Source of the DNA: Candidatus Gastranaerophilales bacterium
GTDB taxonomy: Bacteria > Cyanobacteriota > Vampirovibrionia > Gastranaerophilales > Gastranaerophilaceae
Assembly (NCBI GenBank): GCA_905235825.1
Contig: CAJONH010000013.1
Coordinates: 1 to 11,653, forward strand
Direction: 5' to 3'
DNA length: 11,653 bases
The translations under genes and the position numbers were made by a program. Of this stretch, positions 1 to 7,068 are shown piece after piece. The number at the start of each line of letters is the position of its first letter. Position 1 is the stretch's first letter. The notes beneath the pieces were generated by a model. That model saw nothing but the letters and a program-made list of their open reading frames with translations, had not been told where the DNA came from and ran no database searches.

Positions 1-2
1 CG

Positions 3-1793
3 GGTTTTGATAACCCTTTAAACTATGAAAAAATTATTTATATGGAAAATCAGCGTGAAATTGACGCAATTAATCCTAAAAAGCAGGAAAATGCCGCTAA
101 TTTTTACCCGGGCTTCAGAGGTCCTAATCAATTAATTGTCTATACACCTAAATACGGTATGAGAACAGGCACTAATGAATACGGAACTGAAGCCATTATC
201 GAAAATAATATGGTTGTCAGTTTAAATGGAGCAGATTCAATTATTCCTTATAACGGATTTGTTATATCCGGCCACGGTAAAGCAAAAACTTGGATTATGC
301 AAAATATTCAAGTCGGTACAAAAGTTTACATTGATTATTACAATAAAACTCTAAAATGTTTTTTAACTCCGGACAGCCTTCTTTTTGCTGCTAAAGAAAA
401 AATAAGAGAAGTAAATTCTCTCGTTGAATATTACAGACATATTGATATTTTATACAATGATAAAAAGGCAAATGATTATCTTGATAATTCTAAAGATTTA
501 TTAAGAAAAGCCGAAACTAAACCTGAAAAAACTCAAGCATTCATCAATGAAGCAATGAAATATTTGGATGAGGCAATGAAAAATGCACTGCCTTACGTAA
601 AATCGGAATTAAAGGGTATCTGGGTTCGTCCTGTTGAAGATACTCCCGAAAAAATTGAAAAGACCGTTGAAAGAATGTATAACACGGGTATTACGGATAT
701 TTTTCTCGAAACCTTTTATCACGGTAAAACAATATATCACAGTGATTATTTAATGAAAAACGGTGTTATTCCTCAGCGAGAAGAATTTACAGGCTTTGAC
801 CCCCTTGCCGTATGGATTAAAGAAGCACATAAACGTAAAATGAAACTTCATATCTGGTTTGAATGCTTTTACTTGGGAAATGATAATCCTAAAACTACAC
901 AAAATCATATTTTAGCTGTATATCCCGAATGGTCAAACAAAAGACTTATAAATTATACGGCGGAAGAACCGATGCCTTTTCTTTCGGAACATAACGGTTA
1001 TTTTTTAGACCCCGCAAACATGCAGGTGCAGGCATTCTTATACGGAGTTTTAAAAGAAATTATTGATAAATACAGACCTGACGGAATTAATTTAGACTAT
1101 ATAAGATATCCTATAACGGTTGATTCAAGTTCCTCAAATTATACTATGTTAAATTGGGGATATACGGATACAGCCCGTTCTCAATTTAGAGCTATTTACG
1201 GGGTTGACCCGATTGACATACAGTATGGAACGTTTAATTGGGAATTATGGAGTTTGTTCAGACAAAATAAGATTTCCGATTTTGTTAAAAATGTGAAACA
1301 AATGTCAAGACCATATAATATAAATGTAACTGCCGTTATTTTCCCCGATATTAAAAAGTGTATTGAAACAAAAATGCAGAATTGGAAATTATGGTCGGTA
1401 AAAAATTACGTAGACGGTTTTACTCCTTTGATTCTTACGGGAGATAAAAATACGGCAGTAATGCTTTTGCAGGATGTTACAAATAATATAAGCCCTTCTA
1501 CACATATTTATCCGGGTATTTTTGTTACATTTATGGGCGGAACATTTGAAGATTTGCTTATTCAAATTCATAAAACAAGAGAATTTCAATTAGAAGGTGC
1601 AGTAATTTTTGATTACGCTCATTTAACCGATAAATATACCGATGCACTAAAAACAAGAGTCTATAATAGAACTTACGATGAAAAGGACAGGCAAAGGGAA
1701 ACAAAACCTGCTGTCAAATCGGCAAAAAAAGATTATAAGCCTGAGATAAGGTATAAAGATAATAAAAAGAAATCAAGGAGAAAAAATAAATGA
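3..1793 (+). CDS. GHL10-family glycosyl hydrolase (DUF187/YngK/DigH-like), 5'-partial
   Basis: The frame is open from base 3 with no stop, and the first ATG (42) has no Shine-Dalgarno sequence, so the real start, and probably a signal peptide, lies off the left edge. Numbering from that ATG: residues 23-110 (GFRGPNQLIVYTPKYG, then RTGTNEYGTEAIIENN) match the N-terminal region found before GHL10 domains in cyanobacterial-type proteins and also resemble phosphodiester glycosidase starts. Residues 120-185 are a helical linker. From about 190 (ELKGIWVRPVED) a TIM-barrel GHL10 domain (PF02638) follows, with FLETF at 221-225, HIWFE at 270-274 and the signature DGINLDYIRYP at 347-357. The acidic residues in these motifs are candidate catalytic groups. 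The tail from about 545 is strongly basic (ends KKKSRRKNK). E. coli DigH of this family cleaves denuded peptidoglycan glycan strands; a wall role here is inferred from that and from the overlap with dapF. The substrate is unproven. Confidence 0.85.
   Translation, partial: GFDNPLNYEKIIYMENQREIDAINPKKQENAANFYPGFRGPNQLIVYTPKYGMRTGTNEYGTEAIIENNMVVSLNGADSIIPYNGFVISGHGKAKTWIMQNIQVGTKVYIDYYNKTLKCFLTPDSLLFAAKEKIREVNSLVEYYRHIDILYNDKKANDYLDNSKDLLRKAETKPEKTQAFINEAMKYLDEAMKNALPYVKSELKGIWVRPVEDTPEKIEKTVERMYNTGITDIFLETFYHGKTIYHSDYLMKNGVIPQREEFTGFDPLAVWIKEAHKRKMKLHIWFECFYLGNDNPKTTQNHILAVYPEWSNKRLINYTAEEPMPFLSEHNGYFLDPANMQVQAFLYGVLKEIIDKYRPDGINLDYIRYPITVDSSSSNYTMLNWGYTDTARSQFRAIYGVDPIDIQYGTFNWELWSLFRQNKISDFVKNVKQMSRPYNINVTAVIFPDIKKCIETKMQNWKLWSVKNYVDGFTPLILTGDKNTAVMLLQDVTNNISPSTHIYPGIFVTFMGGTFEDLLIQIHKTREFQLEGAVIFDYAHLTDKYTDALKTRVYNRTYDEKDRQRETKPAVKSAKKDYKPEIRYKDNKKKSRRKNK
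1775..1780 (+). promoter_or_regulatory. Ribosome binding site of dapF
   Basis: AAGGAG lies 9 bases before the dapF ATG, inside the last codons of the upstream hydrolase gene. With the ATGA stop/start overlap it implies translation coupled to the upstream gene and supports this start codon. Confidence 0.85.
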
Positions 1794-2635
1794 TATCAAT
1801 TAATTTTACCAAAATGCAAGGCTTAGGCAATGATTTTGTAATCCTTGATTATGATGAATATCAAAAAACAAATATGACATTAGAAAGTCTGGCAATAAAA
1901 CTTTGCGACAGACATTTCGGCATAGGTGCAGACGGTCTTATTGTAATCAATCCAAATACAGAAAAAACAGATATCGGTTGGTTCTTTTATAATTCTGACG
2001 GTTCAATTGCACAAATGTGCGGAAACGGCATGAGATGTTTTGCTAAATACGTATACGAAAAAAAGTATGTAAATAAAGAAGAATTTTCTGTTGAAACAAA
2101 AGCAGGAACAATTATTCCTCAGATTTTAAAAAATGGTTTAGTTAAGGTAAATATGGGTATTCCAATATTAGAACCCCATAAAATTCCAGCAAGAGTTGAA
2201 AACAATCTGAATTTTGAAATTACGGCTCAAGATAAAAAATTCACTGCAAATGCAATAAGTATGGGAAATCCGCATTGTGTAATTATAACGGAGGAAGATA
2301 CAAAAGCTCTCGCATTAAAATACGGACGTGATATTGAGGTAAATAAAATATTCCCTGAAAAAACAAACGTTGAATTTATAAAAATACTTTCAAGAAATGA
2401 GATAAATCTTGATGTATGGGAAAGAGGATGCGGAATAACGCTTGCTTGCGGAACAGGTGCTTGTGCAAGTGCTGCTGCAGGAATTTTAAACGGATTTTTA
2501 GACGGACAAGTACAGGTAAACCTTCCCGGAGGCAAATTATATATAGAATGGGAAGGTACGAAAGAAAATACAAACCATAATATATTTATGTCCGGAGCAG
2601 CTGACTTATCATTTACAGGCAATATTAAAATATAA
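1790..2635 (+). CDS. dapF: Diaminopimelate epimerase DapF
   Basis: Converts LL-diaminopimelate to meso-diaminopimelate in the cytoplasm, the last step before lysine (by LysA) and the source of the meso-DAP cross-linking residue in peptidoglycan. At 281 residues it is full length for the family. The N-terminal substrate-binding motif GLGNDFVILD (11-20) is present. The two catalytic cysteines that exchange protons in this cofactor-independent racemase are Cys77 in MCGNGMRC and Cys220 in LACGTGACAS. The Glu-Arg of ERGCG (211-215) and NPH (160-162) are also conserved positions. The start overlaps the stop of the upstream hydrolase by 4 bases and has a good ribosome binding site. The gene ends 6 bases from the stop of the convergent minus-strand gene, so there is no room for a terminator between them. 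Nothing looks degraded. Confidence 0.97.
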   Translation: MISINFTKMQGLGNDFVILDYDEYQKTNMTLESLAIKLCDRHFGIGADGLIVINPNTEKTDIGWFFYNSDGSIAQMCGNGMRCFAKYVYEKKYVNKEEFSVETKAGTIIPQILKNGLVKVNMGIPILEPHKIPARVENNLNFEITAQDKKFTANAISMGNPHCVIITEEDTKALALKYGRDIEVNKIFPEKTNVEFIKILSRNEINLDVWERGCGITLACGTGACASAAAGILNGFLDGQVQVNLPGGKLYIEWEGTKENTNHNIFMSGAADLSFTGNIKI

Positions 2636-2641
2636 TTGAAA

Positions 2642-3265
2642 CTATTTTTTATTCTTTATGTAATTTATTTTCGCATCATATTTTTTCATTGCACTATCTC
2701 TCTGCTGTTCTAAATCAAGAATTTGTTTTTCATAAGTATAAATTTTATTTCTTTTTTGAACATCAGAAATAACCGTAGATTGTTCGGTTGCTTTAATTTT
2801 AGCTTTTGTATCTTTTATCCTTGAATTGTATGCAGCCTTTAATGCTTTTTGTTCATTTTTAAGTGTTTTTATAGATGCTTTTTTTTCTAAATCGGCTGCC
2901 GTTACTTCTTTTGAAGCATTAATGTCTTCAATAATATTCTTTGTATTTTCAACTGTTTTATTTGTAATACTTTTAGTACCGTCAGCCGTTTTTTGTGCAG
3001 CTGATTTTGTTGCTTCGACTGTTTTTCGGGTAATTTTTTTTGTTTCTTTAGCAGTTTTTTTTGCAGCTTTTTTTGTATTTTCCAATGTTTTATTTACGGC
3101 AGTTTTTTCATTTGCATAGGTTGATTTATTTTCGTACTTTATATCAACTTTTTCTACGGATGCGGGAACTTCTATTTTAATAACCTGTTCTTCGGCAGAT
3201 GAAGCCGAAACATTAAAGAATATAATTCCAATTATAATTGCAGATAAAATATTAATTTTTTTCAT
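2642..3265 (-). CDS. Secreted Lys/Ala/Thr-rich 11-residue-repeat protein, LEA-like, unknown function
   Basis: A 207-residue protein of no recognised family. Residues 1-24 are a Sec signal peptide (Lys-Lys start, Ile/Phe-rich core, likely cleavage after ASSA, before Glu25). There is no lipobox cysteine, so it is probably soluble in the periplasm or exported. Residues 60-114 are five gap-free 11-residue units with consensus T-x-x-x-T-K-x-x-x-x-K (for example TVEATKSAAQK). This is the periodicity of group 3 LEA proteins and of hendecad amphipathic or coiled helices. A second charged helical region (about 125-205) follows and ends in lysines. It is the last gene of the minus-strand operon, with ribosome binding site AGGAGA at 3271-3276, and a MITE-like element occupies its leader. 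Roles such as desiccation/stress protection, membrane-surface binding or a periplasmic spacer are possible but unproven. Confidence 0.8.
   Translation of the reverse strand: MKKINILSAIIIGIIFFNVSASSAEEQVIKIEVPASVEKVDIKYENKSTYANEKTAVNKTLENTKKAAKKTAKETKKITRKTVEATKSAAQKTADGTKSITNKTVENTKNIIEDINASKEVTAADLEKKASIKTLKNEQKALKAAYNSRIKDTKAKIKATEQSTVISDVQKRNKIYTYEKQILDLEQQRDSAMKKYDAKINYIKNKK
2924..3088 (-). repeat. Five in-phase 11-residue (33-bp) coding repeats
   Basis: Encodes residues 60-114 of the protein. Every unit begins with Thr and has Thr-Lys at positions 5-6, and four of five end in Lys. At the DNA level the units have diverged, so the period is kept by selection on the protein rather than by recent duplication. 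Confidence 0.85.
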
Positions 3266-3270
3266 ATTAT

Positions 3271-3276
3271 TCTCCT
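3271..3276 (-). promoter_or_regulatory. Ribosome binding site of the 2642-3265 gene
   Basis: Reads AGGAGA on the minus strand, 5 bases before the ATG. It lies only a few bases from the edge of the MITE-like element, so the element was inserted without destroying it, or translation depends on a leader that ends in the element. Confidence 0.8.
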
Positions 3277-3280
3277 GAAT

Positions 3281-3447
3281 TAAAGGGGGCTGTCTAAAAA
3301 GTCTGATTTTTGAGCTCCTTCGGCTTACAGCCTCAGGATGACGGATTGTCTAAAATTCAATTGCAGCGGTCATTCTGAACCGGCAGCATTTTAGGGTGAA
3401 AAATCTCTTATTTATTATAAATTAAACTTTTTAGACAGCCCCTTTTA
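3281..3447. mobile_element. MITE-like non-coding element with terminal inverted repeats
   Basis: The intergenic stretch is bounded by a perfect 17-bp inverted repeat, GGGGCTGTCTAAAAAGT at 3286-3302 and its complement at 3426-3442. Allowing one mismatch, the repeat extends outward to a TA dinucleotide on each side (3281-3282 and 3446-3447), giving 167 bp. TA ends suggest a TA target site, but a 2-bp palindromic duplication cannot be proved from one copy. Inside is a nested imperfect inverted repeat (TCAGGATGAC at 3333-3342 against GTCATTCTGA at 3369-3378, 9 of 10 paired) and a further copy of TGTCTAAAA at 3347-3355. I see no convincing reading frame, so mobilisation would need a transposase elsewhere. 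It begins about 10 bases beyond the stop of the upstream gene. It could also act as a processing hairpin. A TATAAT hexamer on the minus strand (3414-3419) has no good -35 partner. Confidence 0.7.
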
Positions 3448-3457
3448 CTATTCTGTT

Positions 3458-3955
3458 TTAATTATTATTTTTCAATGAATTTGTAAATGTATCAAAAGCT
3501 GCCTGTCTTTGTTTAGCATTCTTTTTTGCTGCTGCTTTTTGGTTTTCTGCATTTGTTTTTGCATCTGTTTTAGCTTTTTCAATACTATTTTTTACTTTTG
3601 TAATTTCACTGTTCAGTTGTGATTCTGTAGATTTTACTTCTTTTTTTGCTTTTGTTTCATTTGATTTAAGTTCTGATTTAAAATTCTTTTCGGTATTTTT
3701 TAAACTTGTTTTTGTTTTGCTTTCTGTTGCTTTAGCATCACTTTTTAATTTTTCGGTATTGTTTTTAACTGATGATTTTGTATTATTTATATCTGACTTC
3801 AAAGAATTTATCGATTTTTGGAGAGCTGATTCTTCTTGTGAAGTATTAACTTTAATTGTCGGTTTTGTTACGGTAACAGTACCTGCATAAGATGCTGATA
3901 TTGAGAATATACCGATAACTCCCGTTAATAATAATGTTAATAATGTTCTTTTCAT
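3458..3955 (-). CDS. Secreted Lys/Ser/Thr-rich 11-residue-repeat protein, unknown function
   Basis: A 165-residue protein of no recognised family. Residues 1-24 form a clear signal peptide (MKRTLLTLLL core, cleavage after ASYA). No lipobox cysteine is present and the mature protein has no cysteine. A short beta-like Thr/Val segment (25-38) is followed by seven uninterrupted 11-residue units at residues 52-128. Each starts with a hydrophobic residue or Ala, usually followed by Lys, and usually ends in Ser/Asp/Glu or a similar small or polar residue (for example LKNTEKNFKSE, VKSTESQLNSE). The end (130-150) is Lys/Ala-rich. One hydrophobic position per 11 suggests a weakly amphipathic, extended or hendecad coiled helix rather than a packed domain. 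It is the middle gene of the operon, 26 bases after the AsmA-like gene, with AAGGAG 7 bases before its ATG. It shares architecture but not clear sequence identity with the next gene, so they may be ancient paralogues or convergent. Confidence 0.8.
   Translation of the reverse strand: MKRTLLTLLLTGVIGIFSISASYAGTVTVTKPTIKVNTSQEESALQKSINSLKSDINNTKSSVKNNTEKLKSDAKATESKTKTSLKNTEKNFKSELKSNETKAKKEVKSTESQLNSEITKVKNSIEKAKTDAKTNAENQKAAAKKNAKQRQAAFDTFTNSLKNNN
3572..3802 (-). repeat. Seven in-phase 11-residue (33-bp) coding repeats
   Basis: Encodes residues 52-128. Unit starts are Leu52, Val63, Ala74, Leu85, Leu96, Val107 and Ile118, exactly 11 apart with no insertions. Lys follows the first residue in six of the seven units. 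Confidence 0.85.
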
Positions 3956-3962
3956 GTTAAAT

Positions 3963-3968
3963 CTCCTT
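3963..3968 (-). promoter_or_regulatory. Ribosome binding site of the 3458-3955 gene
   Basis: AAGGAG on the minus strand, 7 bases before the ATG, within the 26-base gap after the preceding gene. Confidence 0.85.
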
Positions 3969-3981
3969 TATACATTATGGA

Positions 3982-4572
3982 TTATCTTACTTCAACAAAT
4001 CTTATATTTAATTCCTGAAGAAACTTTTTTACATCTGTTTTTGAATATATTGATTCGGAACGATTATCGTCTTCCGAGATATCAGGGTAAATGTGCTTAA
4101 TTCTAAAATCTTGTACCCTTACAGGACCTGCACCAATTTTTATAACCTTTGCACCAAACGGGCTTGCTCCGAAAGATGAAGGCAAATATGCCAATTTGTT
4201 TTTGCCGTTTGGAAGAATTAAATTAGAACATTTTACATGTTTTAAATAAAGTTCTTTTATGGGGAAATTTTTGGTAAAGGGGCTAAATGCTCCGGTTTGC
4301 AGTTCAATTACCCCCGCCTCGAAACAATCCTGATAATCTACATATTTTGATGACCAATTATTAATAGTAACTATTAAAGTAAGATTGGGTTTCATTTCAA
4401 AATTAATTTTATCGATAGTCGTTACCAAACCGACTGAATCATATACTTTTTGACCGAATTTTGTTTTGCTGAATGTTGCATTTAAAAAAGCAGGATATAC
4501 ACTCATTAATCCGGCATATAGGAGTAATATTAATGAAATAACTATCAATATTAAATTTTTACGGTTTGACAT
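3982..4572 (-). CDS. Membrane-anchored AsmA-like N-terminal domain protein, short
   Basis: The start is taken as the ATG at 4572, giving 196 residues, because GGAGG stands 7 bases before it. An upstream in-frame ATG at 4611 would add 13 residues but lacks a ribosome binding site. Residues 7-26 form one hydrophobic transmembrane segment preceded by basic residues, so the rest is predicted periplasmic. Residues 48-120 (VGLVTTIDKINFEMKPNLTL, then KELYLKHVKCSNLILPNGK) read like the first beta strands of AsmA/TamB-type proteins: a phrase on the amphipathic groove strand, then a phrase ending in a LxLPNG turn. These proteins belong to the bridge-like lipid transfer superfamily. Full-length members are usually several hundred residues longer, so this is either a stand-alone short form or a C-terminally shortened relic. 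No remnant of the missing part is seen, because the next gene begins 26 bases on. It is the first gene of the minus-strand operon. Family assignment is by pattern only. Confidence 0.6.
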   Translation of the reverse strand: MSNRKNLILIVISLILLLYAGLMSVYPAFLNATFSKTKFGQKVYDSVGLVTTIDKINFEMKPNLTLIVTINNWSSKYVDYQDCFEAGVIELQTGAFSPFTKNFPIKELYLKHVKCSNLILPNGKNKLAYLPSSFGASPFGAKVIKIGAGPVRVQDFRIKHIYPDISEDDNRSESIYSKTDVKKFLQELNIRFVEVR

Positions 4573-4579
4573 AAACAAT

Positions 4580-4584
4580 CCTCC
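4580..4584 (-). promoter_or_regulatory. Ribosome binding site deciding the AsmA-like start
   Basis: GGAGG on the minus strand, 7 bases before the ATG at 4572. It lies inside the longer reading frame that starts at 4611 and so argues for the shorter protein. Confidence 0.8.
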
Positions 4585-4683
4585 AATATAATTCCAAAAT
4601 AATAATAGCATATTTATTTTTAAATTAATAGTTATTTAATAATTATGCTAAATTTTAAATTATTTTTGTGATTAAATAAGTTT
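4585..4683. promoter_or_regulatory. Divergent promoter region between the envelope operon and mutS2
   Basis: About 100 bases, almost entirely A and T, separate two divergent genes and must hold promoters in both directions unless transcription starts further inside. A weak minus-strand pair is TTAATT, 17 bases, TTATTA. On the plus strand TATGCT (4644-4649) could be a -10 box without a recognisable -35. No operator-like palindrome stands out. The individual boxes are guesses; the divergent arrangement is certain. Confidence 0.4.
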
Positions 4684-7053
4684 ATGAGCAAGAAAGTAAC
4701 GGAAATTTTAGAATTTGATAAAGTACTGGAGTATTTAAGTAATTATGCAATAAGTGATTTAGGTTCCAAAAGATGTCTTAATGCACAAATTTATGAAGAT
4801 ACCGATAAAATCAAAAGTGAATTGCAATTAACTACGGAAGCACGAAAAATTTTAAATGAAGCACTAAATGTTCCTTTAGATAATATTTACAATATAGAAA
4901 AAAGTCTTAATGATGCAAAAAAACAAATAAGACTTGAAGAAGAAGAAATCGTAAATATAGGAAAGACCTTGCGTACATCAAGGCTTATGTATAGTTTTCT
5001 GAACGGTATTTCAACGGAATATCCTTATATAGCAGAACAAAAAGAATTACTTATCACGGATAAAGAACTTGAGGATAAAATTTTTGGTACATTTACACCT
5101 TCATGTACCGTAAAAGAGGATGCGACCCCCGAATTAAAAAGACTTTGTCAAATGCTGAGGGATACAAATTCAAATGTAAAAGCGTGCATATCTTCACTTT
5201 TACAAAACAGCGATTTTACGTCTAATCTTCAAGATACGCTTTATACGCAGCGTGACGGCAGAACTGTTTTTCAGGTAAAAGCAGAGTGTAAAAATAAAGT
5301 TTCGGGAATTATTCATGATATTTCAGGCAGCAACCGGACATTTTATATAGAACCCGAAATTTTGGTAGGATTAAACAATAAAGTAAGAGAAATTGAAATA
5401 CAAATTAATATTGAAATTGAAAAAATCTTAAAAAAATTATCGATACAAATAGGTGAAAAAGCTGAAGGGATACTAAATTCAAATATAGAATTAGTTGAAC
5501 TTGATTTTATTTTTGCGAAGGCTAAATATTCGGCATCTTTTGACGGAACTGCAGCAAAAGTTTCGGATGAAAAAGTAATAAATTTAAAAATGATGAAAAA
5601 CCCGGTTTTAATAAAATCAAAAACAGAAATTGTAGAAAATGATTTTTATATTAATTCCGAAAAAAATTGTATGATAATAACAGGGTCAAATACGGGAGGA
5701 AAAACGGTTGTAATAAAAACGGCAGGTCTTTGTACTCTTATGACAAAAGCAGGTCTTCACGTTCCCTGTTATGAAGCGGAAATATATCCTTTTAAAAAAA
5801 TATTTGCGGATATCGGCGATGAACAAAGCATTATTCAAAATCTTTCGACTTTTTCATCGCACATGACAAACATTGTTAATATAATAAATCACGCAGACGA
5901 TGAAACTTTAATACTTTTGGATGAACTGGCTGCGGGAACAGACCCGAAAGAGGGAGCATCACTTGCACAAGCCATTCTTGAATATCTTCAAAAAAAGGGA
6001 GCTTTTGTTATCACTACAACTCATTACGGAGAATTAAAATCACTTGCATATACGAATATCGGTTTCATTAATGCCTCGGTCGAATTTAATATTAATACTC
6101 TAAAACCCACATACAAACTTTTAATCGGTATACCGGGAGCAAGTAATGCAATAGTAATAGGAAAGAATTTAGGTTTAAAAGAAGAAATAATTAATTCGGC
6201 ACGTGATACTTACTTTAATCAAAAAGATAATACTGCACAGGTGCTTGAAGAATTGCAAAAAACACAGCAGGAATTATCAAATTCAAAAAAAATTATTGAA
6301 GAAAAACAAGAAAATGTAAGACGTTTAGAACAAAGTCTTAATGATAAATTAAACGAAATAAAAAAAGATAAAAAGAAAAATATTCACATATATAAGAAAA
6401 AATATGAAACCTCAATAGATGAAGCCCGTGCTGAAATTAAAGATATATTAAAACAAATGCGTGAAGAAAAGTCAGAAAAAGTTGCACGACGCAGTTTCAA
6501 CAGATTAGCAGGCATTGAAAGTGCAATGAGAAAAGATTTTAATCGTGATGAAGATGAAATTGCCGAAAAATACACACCTATTGATTGGAATACAATTAAA
6601 ATCGGAGATAAGGTAATGATTACCGATTTAAATCAGGAAGTTACAATACTTGAAATGCCCGATAAAAATAAAAATGTTCAAATTCAAATGGGATTATTGA
6701 AAACAAAAATAAAACAAAATAAACTTGCAGTGCTTAATAAAAATCTTATAAAGCGAGAAAAGAAGGCAAAAGGAGTATATAAAAGCAATTTTGCCATTGA
6801 ACGCAGAAATTTATCTCAAACACTTGACCTTAGAGGATATCGGGTTGATGAAGCACTTGATGAAATTGAAGCGTATCTTGATAAAGCCAGTCTTGTTAAT
6901 TTAAGTCCGGTATATATAATACACGGACACGGAACGGGGGCATTAAAGCAGGTTATAAGAGATTATTTATCTCATTCCCCTTATGTGGCAAAATATAGAC
7001 CTGCACAAGCGGCAGAAGGCGGCGATGGAGTGAGTATCGTTGATATTGCATAA
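4684..7053 (+). CDS. mutS2: MutS2 family ATPase with C-terminal Smr domain
   Basis: A 789-residue cytoplasmic protein of normal MutS2 length. The start (MSKKVTEILEFDKVLEYL) matches the family start, although only a weak ATAAG lies upstream and no true Shine-Dalgarno sequence. Domains: clamp/lever helices up to about 300; ABC-type ATPase about 305-500 with Walker A GSNTGGKT (334-341), STFSSHM signature region (388-394), Walker B LILLDE (409-414) and the TTTHYGE switch (444-450); a long charged coiled coil about 515-620; a KOW-like segment about 638-690; and the Smr nuclease domain from about 709 with LDLRG (714-718) and HGHGTG (747-752). The mismatch-recognition domain of MutS is absent, as in all MutS2. 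Known family roles are suppression of homologous recombination (Helicobacter) and rescue of collided ribosomes (Bacillus). Walker A has Ser where Pro is usual. It appears to be transcribed alone, ending at the hairpin 15 bases downstream. Confidence 0.96.
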   Translation: MSKKVTEILEFDKVLEYLSNYAISDLGSKRCLNAQIYEDTDKIKSELQLTTEARKILNEALNVPLDNIYNIEKSLNDAKKQIRLEEEEIVNIGKTLRTSRLMYSFLNGISTEYPYIAEQKELLITDKELEDKIFGTFTPSCTVKEDATPELKRLCQMLRDTNSNVKACISSLLQNSDFTSNLQDTLYTQRDGRTVFQVKAECKNKVSGIIHDISGSNRTFYIEPEILVGLNNKVREIEIQINIEIEKILKKLSIQIGEKAEGILNSNIELVELDFIFAKAKYSASFDGTAAKVSDEKVINLKMMKNPVLIKSKTEIVENDFYINSEKNCMIITGSNTGGKTVVIKTAGLCTLMTKAGLHVPCYEAEIYPFKKIFADIGDEQSIIQNLSTFSSHMTNIVNIINHADDETLILLDELAAGTDPKEGASLAQAILEYLQKKGAFVITTTHYGELKSLAYTNIGFINASVEFNINTLKPTYKLLIGIPGASNAIVIGKNLGLKEEIINSARDTYFNQKDNTAQVLEELQKTQQELSNSKKIIEEKQENVRRLEQSLNDKLNEIKKDKKKNIHIYKKKYETSIDEARAEIKDILKQMREEKSEKVARRSFNRLAGIESAMRKDFNRDEDEIAEKYTPIDWNTIKIGDKVMITDLNQEVTILEMPDKNKNVQIQMGLLKTKIKQNKLAVLNKNLIKREKKAKGVYKSNFAIERRNLSQTLDLRGYRVDEALDEIEAYLDKASLVNLSPVYIIHGHGTGALKQVIRDYLSHSPYVAKYRPAQAAEGGDGVSIVDIA

Positions 7054-7068
7054 CAGTTAGTTTATAAT

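Noticed and set aside
42..44. ATG as the true start of the GHL10 gene
   Set aside because: There is no ribosome binding site, and the frame is open upstream to the edge with plausible coding sequence. The gene is treated as 5'-partial.
2227..2622. Open frame on the minus strand inside dapF
   Set aside because: It lies fully within conserved dapF, has no ribosome binding site and resembles no protein I know.
2625..2665. Terminator between dapF and the convergent gene
   Set aside because: Only a 6-bp all-AT pairing (AAAATA with TATTTT) around a loop could be found, which is too weak to call.
2826..3119. Hydrophobic open frame on the plus strand opposite the repeat protein
   Set aside because: It is rich in Phe, Val and Ala only because it is the complement of Lys/Thr/Ala codons of the real gene, and its 33-base period is inherited from that gene. 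It lacks a ribosome binding site.
3414..3419. Promoter carried by the MITE-like element
   Set aside because: TATAAT occurs on the minus strand, but the hexamer 17 bases upstream is GGGGCT, far from a -35 box, and TATAAT is frequent by chance in DNA this AT-rich.
2924..3802. CRISPR-like array because of the regular 33-base period
   Set aside because: The periodicity is at the protein level inside two coding genes with signal peptides and ribosome binding sites. There are no identical DNA repeats with unique spacers.
4609..4611. Longer start for the AsmA-like protein
   Set aside because: The extra 13 residues (MLLLFWNYIGGLF) have no ribosome binding site, while GGAGG precedes the ATG at 4572, which gives a normal basic-then-hydrophobic anchor.
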